Shown piece by piece: positions 60,601-64,000 of a stretch of DNA of 64,000 nucleotides. The first letter of the stretch is position 1; every line of letters begins with the position of its first letter. The position numbers and the translations under genes were made by a program. The notes beneath the pieces were generated by a model. The model saw nothing but the letters and a program-made list of their open reading frames with translations. It was not told where the DNA came from and did not search any database. The stretch is from Paragonimus westermani (taxonomy: Eukaryota; Platyhelminthes; Trematoda; Plagiorchiida; Troglotrematidae), in NCBI GenBank assembly GCA_008508345.1, contig QNGE01001245.1:35348-99347 (forward strand), read 5' to 3'.

Positions 60601-63091
60601 ACTTTTGGTAGGCTCGTGAACACTACACATTGGAGCGTTTTGTGAGCAGATTTTTGTGGCTTGTTCTCAAGCTCTCCAACGAAGTGATTGTTTGGAAGGC
60701 TGTGCAGTGATTTTCTATTCCCCGAAAAACCCATCAGTTTAAAAACAATAAAACAAAATCCAGATTGGGAGCCAAAATGTGTTGTCACTAAACCGGAAGA
60801 CATGTATACCTTAAGATTTGACGATCAAACTAGAAAATCACCTCGCCAAGTGATGTATGAGGGAGGCTAATGGTTTCAGCTTTGCGCCTCAGACTAATGT
60901 GCTCAAATAATACAACGTGTTGATTCGGGAAACATAGCACGATTCACGTCATTTGATCACACGGTCAAAATTTGTGAAGGTAACGAACTGTTTCAAATTT
61001 GAGTATTGGCGTGTTTGCCGTACGCACTTCACTACCCATATTGGAACGCGCCTCGAAAACCAAAAATTCAATTGCTGCTCCAACGTGGTGGAAATCGAGT
61101 CGCAAAATGTGAACCGGCGTCGTGATTCAATGTTATCAGCATTCATAATGTACACGGAAGCAACCCTCAAAATCCATTGTAACACCGGGCTAACTGCGAC
61201 TCGTTTGGACAACAGCCGAAAAAGGCGTTAAGTTTTGACACTGCATTGCTCTTTCTAATATTTGGGTACTCATGATCTATTAGAATAAAATTAACTAGTA
61301 GCGATTCACTTTCCTTTTGTCCTAATTGACAGTCGTTCAGAAATCGAAATCAAAAAGCGAACTCACCCAGATGTACAATAATACTATCGATTATTTGCAC
61401 TCAAGCTTAATACACAATAAAGTACAGGTAAACGTCCGAAACAATTAGTGGGATTATAATGGTTAAGCTACTGAATCTTGGGAGTATGGAGAAAACAAGT
61501 GCCAATGTACCTTTTTATGTTCAAAAACACAACATTGGAAGGTGAGAAAAAGAGGACAGAATTTTGGGAGTATAACTTGGCTAAATCAACCAAGCGCAAA
61601 TTATGATCTGGTTGTTTTGGTATTGATATGGTCGCCGAGCTTGGGATTTAGGTTGCAAACGTTTCATCACCAAGCCAGATGAAAACATCAGTGCGTAAGT
61701 GTTTCAGCGTATAGTTTTGGATGTGGCTGAAAGTCACACACTAATGATGTCGTCTCGCTTGGTGATGAAACGTTTGCAACCTAAATGCCACGCTCGGCAA
61801 ACATATCAATACCAAAACCATCAACCCGAGCTACGAACAACACCACCATTGTTCGCAACCATCAGAAACCTGGTTGTTGCAAGCGGGTTTCAAAAACTCT
61901 CTTTAGATGAAAGTGAACAAAATCTATAATCACAGACGAGATCTATCCTGTAGAGAACCACCAACCCTCACGTCTTGCCAACTATCACTAATCATGCATT
62001 CACATACGGTGTGTTCAGGTCCCAAACACTGATTACACACGCCGAAGTCATCGGCGCTGAGGTCTTCATTTCGTTTGTCTAATGAGAATCACTGTGTATG
62101 ACACGTAATCGTCAACGAGAACGATGAAGTCACAAATGTTGTTCGTTTCACTCAAAGTTCATGCTTAGTCCATAGAAGTGGTGGTCTAAGTGAAAACAAC
62201 AAAATGACTCAAAGGAAATCGACTGAATGAGAAAAAAAAATAATTTGGGGCTGAGGGAATTGAAAAATGTGAGCGATACCAAATCTCCCGGATGCACGGA
62301 ACAGTAAATGAGACTTAAGGAGACTCGAAAGCGTCCTATACCAGTAATAAGGTCTTAGCACGGTAAGACCAACTATAGTAAATTAAACCGTCGTCAGATT
62401 TCATGGCACATGTTCTTCTTAAGAGGGAATAGGTCGCACGAAGGTTAGATGATGCCCGGTTGCGTGAATTTAAGTAAGTAAGCGAAGTAAGTAAGTAATT
62501 AATCGGCAACACAGCGCGAGTCGCCAGTTGTCCGCGTCTCCTAAAAAAATCTGTACTCAGCAGCCGGTGGAATAAATAAAAGCCGTATAGAAGTGCGCGT
62601 CAGTCGAGTCCGTCCGGAATCCGAGTCATAGTGTGACGACTGCACGAACATACACCCTGAACCTAGCTTGTTTGTAAAAAGACAGGCGACTTTGGAGGTC
62701 AGTTGTAGATGTAGACATCAATGGTCCGAACTCGTTATTTGGTGGATTTACATCATCTAGTTTGTTAACATGAAGCCAAGTGGCCCCTAATTACGAGAAA
62801 ACGGATAAACCAGACAAATTTGAAAAGTAGTGAATGTAATCGAAGCGAAGTTTCCACAAATTGACAAGTAAGTCATGGAAACACAACGGTTATGAACACG
62901 ATCGACAGAAAGCTTACCGTATATGCGTGGAACTGACAATTCTGTTTACGGGTTCTTTGTGTGGGAGCAGAAAATTGGCGTTTTTTGGATTAGTTACCAA
63001 AACCACAGGCCAATGAGACTCGGTGTTTTCACGTGGCATTTGAATATCCACGAAAGAAACCAGATCGTGGTCCACTGCAACGATACGGTAG
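48256..63091 (-). CDS. TMEM62: TMEM62-like membrane protein, C-terminal seven exons
   Basis: Seven minus-strand exons with compatible phases and GT/AG borders encode ~397 C-terminal residues of a TMEM62-type protein: 62918-63091, 57932-58112, 57668-57781, 57177-57291, 50683-50787, 49186-49304 and 48256-48642. Family members have an N-terminal calcineurin-like phosphoesterase domain, an Ig-like/beta segment and several C-terminal membrane helices. Their function is poorly known. Landmarks are VDHDLVSFVD, WPVVLVTNPKNA, SSTHIR|ILAWS, ALSWNASQW, SFVLQTDH, CFG|PIFMGFLIGY and FSFGIFVAGSF. The phosphoesterase exons were not found in 63.1-64.0 kb and should lie to the right. Introns are large and filled with retroelements. 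The terminal TAA is at 48256-48258, overlapping a possible GTAAAC donor. Confidence 0.85.
49186..49304 (-). CDS. TMEM62: TMEM62-like exon: GPxF/FSFGIF block
   Basis: Acceptor TTCCTTTTTCTAG|GT and donor ATACAG|GTAAGT. It encodes PIFMGFLIGYHFGIVFSFG, IFVAGSFVMEAL and TYVYQMIQ. The FSFGIFVxGxF string is the family's hallmark in the membrane part. Too short for an ORF search. Confidence 0.88.
50683..50787 (-). CDS. TMEM62: TMEM62-like exon: second membrane helix
   Basis: Strong acceptor CTCTTTTTTGCCTTTCAG|GT and donor TTTCG|GTACGT. It encodes GYFICKSRFFLGLRRF and NRVFIPVLCLLIYQCF, and its last base joins the next exon to give the conserved CFGPIF. It is 6.4 kb from the previous exon, across an intron that contains gypsy-2. 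A second upstream AG at 50877 also has a good tract but gives an unrelated frame. Confidence 0.83.
51620..52240 (+). pseudogene. Gypsy-2 gag
   Basis: Frames read FEDGDVRRFLEDFEYVAEV, then in another frame DDALVYSVSLRAALLTGLP and RTLMNKFLKGNVINSPG, ending in a CCHC knuckle (CYKCGRFGH…C at ~52198) that has a TGA right after the His. At least two frameshifts precede it. Confidence 0.75.
52340..53320 (+). pseudogene. Gypsy-2 RT and RNase H
   Basis: RT begins IIEWADSSFTSPVLLVEKPN with LYFDFRRLH. The palm at 52651-52863 (LRRPMFKVLSGW, VVYGNGINIYGTSEVEHT) has YGNG where the YxDD active site belongs. RNase H at 53074-53316 keeps FIVATDTSDVGSGAVLDQE, HASRVLSLTKQKYSTTRKER and LAIILGF, followed by IYHISGREPCS. 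RT is inactive and the RNase H is only locally intact. Confidence 0.82.
54001..54203 (+). mobile_element. tRNA-derived SINE-A with hammerhead fold
   Basis: Head GAGGTCAATGGCGCAGTGG (A box region) and GGAGTTCAAATCCCGG (B box), then the hammerhead core at 54082-54126, then the shared body (GCTTCTTTTCGAAA, GGCCGGCTGGAAA, GATCAAATGTGAGTGATG). It sits inside the gypsy-2 integrase core, so it inserted after that element. Similar copies are at 26285-26485, 31569-31769 and 59400-59582. Confidence 0.85.
54082..54126 (+). ncRNA. Hammerhead ribozyme motif (GAAA changed to GCAA)
   Basis: GCACUA (54082-54087), CUGACGA (54088-54094), stem II GCUCU-AAUG-AGAGC (54095-54108), GCAA (54109-54112), stem III A-C/G-U with a UCGA loop, C at 54120 as the cleavage base (GUC), and UAGUGC (54121-54126) pairing perfectly with GCACUA. 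All conserved core bases are present except one (GAAA to GCAA). Very short stem III is typical of retroelement hammerheads. Confidence 0.72.
54456..56709. repeat. 2,254-bp block also present at 21352-23605
   Basis: Here the block is continuous on its left with the rest of gypsy-2 and on its right with intron sequence of the TMEM62-like gene, with no N at either edge. This is therefore probably the genuine location. Confidence 0.88.
57177..57291 (-). CDS. TMEM62: TMEM62-like exon: first C-terminal membrane helix
   Basis: Acceptor CTCTGGAAAG|G and donor CCTCG|GTAAGT. Its 38 codons plus one base give DFYQYFDIRIAVLQN, then a hydrophobic helix, LLKLLLHIVILGILLTSSV. Phase agrees on both sides. The pyrimidine tract of the acceptor is weak. 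Confidence 0.78.
57668..57781 (-). CDS. TMEM62: TMEM62-like exon: end of Ig-like segment
   Basis: Acceptor TTGCATCCCTTATAG|G and donor TTTAAC|GTAAGT. Its 38 codons in phase 0 (DAFGRQRIQIQSFLVNG, FGAVTSFVLQTDHTFN) correspond to the family's DxxGR…SF.LRTDH block just before the first C-terminal membrane helix. Too short for an ORF search. Confidence 0.85.
57932..58112 (-). CDS. TMEM62: TMEM62-like exon: Ig-like segment
   Basis: Acceptor CCCATCCGACAG|C and donor GTCGTG|GTATGTG. It encodes ILAWSDQPIVQVAVFIDSQY, LGNATSSCAFP, PLFALSWNASQWADHLQHQ and LKVLVV, matching the beta-rich segment (…ID..G.., PL…WN…) that follows STHIR in TMEM62. The surrounding 209-codon ORF (57782-58411) is this exon plus intron read-through on both sides. 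Confidence 0.87.
59400..59582 (-). mobile_element. SINE-A, old copy
   Basis: The minus strand reads TGAGGCCATTGACACAGTGG (head), a weak B box, then a decayed hammerhead region (CUCACGA … ACAAAAUUUGAGUGC), then TTGTTTCTTTTCAGAG and TTGGCTGGCTGGAACGTC. It is the most diverged copy and lies in a TMEM62-like intron. Confidence 0.65.
61611..61826. repeat. Foldback with ~75-95-bp arms, PLE-tail related
   Basis: The left arm contains TTGGTATTGATATGG, CCGAGCTTGGGATTTAGG and TTGCAAACGTTTCATCACCA. The right arm (to 61826) is its reverse complement, with few changes, ending TACCAAAACCATCAAC. The string GCAAACGT(A/T)TCATCA plus GTGTTTCAGCGTATAGTTTTGG is shared with the 3' tail of PLE-1 at 27104-27175 and 32388-32460. 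Confidence 0.75.
62471..62502. repeat. Short GTAA/AAGT microsatellite
   Basis: AAGTAAGTAAGCGAAGTAAG followed by TAAGTAATT, a short imperfect tetranucleotide repeat inside the TMEM62-like intron region. Confidence 0.7.
62918..63091 (-). CDS. TMEM62: TMEM62-like exon: phosphoesterase/Ig-like junction
   Basis: Acceptor TGTCTGCGTTTTAG|C and donor ACG|GTAAGC. It encodes YRIVAVDHDLVSFVDIQM, SHWPVVLVTNPKNANFLLP and EPVNRIVSSTHIR, the most conserved block after the phosphoesterase domain in TMEM62 proteins. The first base completes a codon from the missing upstream exon. The last codon (CG|C, Arg) is completed by the next exon. Upstream frame in the window (63092-63225) looks intronic. Confidence 0.87.
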
Positions 63092-63708
63092 CTAAAACGC
63101 AGACAAAAGTACGAATAGCCCGATTCCCTGTTTTTAAATTCGGAATGACAATACGTGACTAATTTTCGAACACAGCGAACAGGAGCTTTGGACAGATTGC
63201 TTCCTGGAGCTGAAGTGCTGCTCAAGATTCAGTGAGCTCACATAGAACAATTGAAAGAAGTGATGGCAACTGGGGCTAAATTCCATCCTCGAAATTCAAG
63301 GATTAAACAGAAAACACAAAAGCGTAAATGACCGGCAGGCGGTATTGCCTTGAACGTTAAGTCAGACTGGCATGGAAAATCCAATGTGTACACATACACG
63401 CGCATAGAATGACCCAGCCCATAAATGACAGTAGTCTAAGAGGCCTACAAAATCCATATTCACCGAGATAAAGGCAGGTTTAGGTTTCAGCGTCCTTTCA
63501 AATGTGGACAGTGACAAAGGCGGTAAAACGGCCACACTTGGCAAATCGTCGGTATACAATGTGTATGAAAAAGACCAGCTTCGAGAGACAGGGTTGGGCG
63601 TTCGTGGATAACACGTCTCGAGATGTGTGGTTTATAATGACAGCTGATGCCTATTATTGGCTGGGAAAGATCCAACCTCAGACCACCTAGCAAAGCCAAA
63701 TACAAGAG

Positions 63709-63733
63709 CCTCGTGACTCTGAGAGTCACGAGG
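63709..63733. repeat. Perfect 11-bp inverted repeat
   Basis: CCTCGTGACTC and GAGTCACGAGG flank a 3-base TGA loop, forming a perfect short hairpin. There is no poly-T or other sign of a terminator. It may be the centre of a small foldback repeat. Confidence 0.6.
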
Positions 63734-64000
63734 TTCCCGGTTTGGGAGACGAACCCAACCTACAGTGGTCAACCCCTCGAAAGTTAACTTGAACTACACA
63801 AGCCATTTTCTCTGAGAAACCAAATTTCGCAGCCGTAGCACCACTAATTATCAAGATTCAGAGATACCTCCCTGTACCAGATTGTCGGATACCGCCCTAG
63901 CCTTGGAGACACCAGCTGCTATTTCATTCCCTACACATTCGCCACTATTGAAGCAAATACTTAAGAATGCAAACCAATCAAAAACCACCACAACCTCAAC

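Noticed and set aside
61640..61800. Hammerhead ribozyme in the 61.6-kb foldback
   Set aside because: Strings like CUGAUG and GAUGAAAC occur, but the A9 position and a stem II with correct borders are missing. The pairing is explained by a plain hairpin.
1..64000. CRISPR arrays, bacterial operons or contaminating prokaryotic DNA
   Set aside because: No regularly spaced repeats, no operon-like gene packing and no ribosome-binding-site pattern were seen. Introns and eukaryotic retroelements occur throughout.

Overview
The window looks like draft-assembled nuclear DNA of a parasitic flatworm, most likely a trematode. The reasons are short exons with GT/AG introns, a heavy load of decayed gypsy-type LTR elements, Penelope-like elements (PLEs) with GIY-YIG domains, LINE fragments, tRNA-headed SINEs carrying a hammerhead fold (compare the SMalpha SINEs of schistosomes), and animal genes (a TMEM62-like protein and CAMK-group kinases). 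The species cannot be fixed from sequence alone. Isolated N bases at 8985 and 23606 and an N run at 29207-29272 mark scaffold joins. Two of these joins sit next to suspiciously perfect duplications.

Layout. 1-4.9 kb: nothing recognisable. 5.0-6.3 kb: 3' end of a LINE (minus). 6.3-10.95 kb: a nearly full-length but broken gypsy-like element (minus), in which a 787-bp RT segment is repeated exactly around one N. 10.97-11.55 kb: a GC-rich foldback. 16.1-17.3 kb: a kinase-fold exon without catalytic residues (minus). 19.1-19.85 kb: a second LINE fragment. 20.2-20.6 kb: an unassigned possible exon. 21.35-23.6 kb: an exact copy of 54.46-56.71 kb. 24.47-34.5 kb: two tandem copies of a ~4.75-kb PLE/SINE block, separated by a gap and a gypsy 3' end. 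34.9-35.6 kb: a GIY-YIG tail of another PLE (plus). 38.0-39.1 kb: an intact Tc1/IS630-like transposase ORF whose second catalytic Asp is Glu. 40.96-41.46 kb: a cluster of tRNA-derived SINEs. 43.0-44.1 kb: an intact single-exon CaMKI-like kinase (plus). 48.26-63.09 kb: the last seven exons of a TMEM62-like gene (minus). Its introns hold a decayed gypsy element, SINEs and a foldback; the 5' phosphoesterase exons lie beyond the window or were not found.

Host genes are thus three: the TMEM62-like gene, the CaMKI-like kinase and the pseudokinase-type exon. Most other recognisable sequence is retrotransposon debris. The most interesting element is a SINE family with a tRNA-like head (A and B boxes) followed by a hammerhead ribozyme fold. 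Two independent copies show the same stems, and each carries a different single core lesion.
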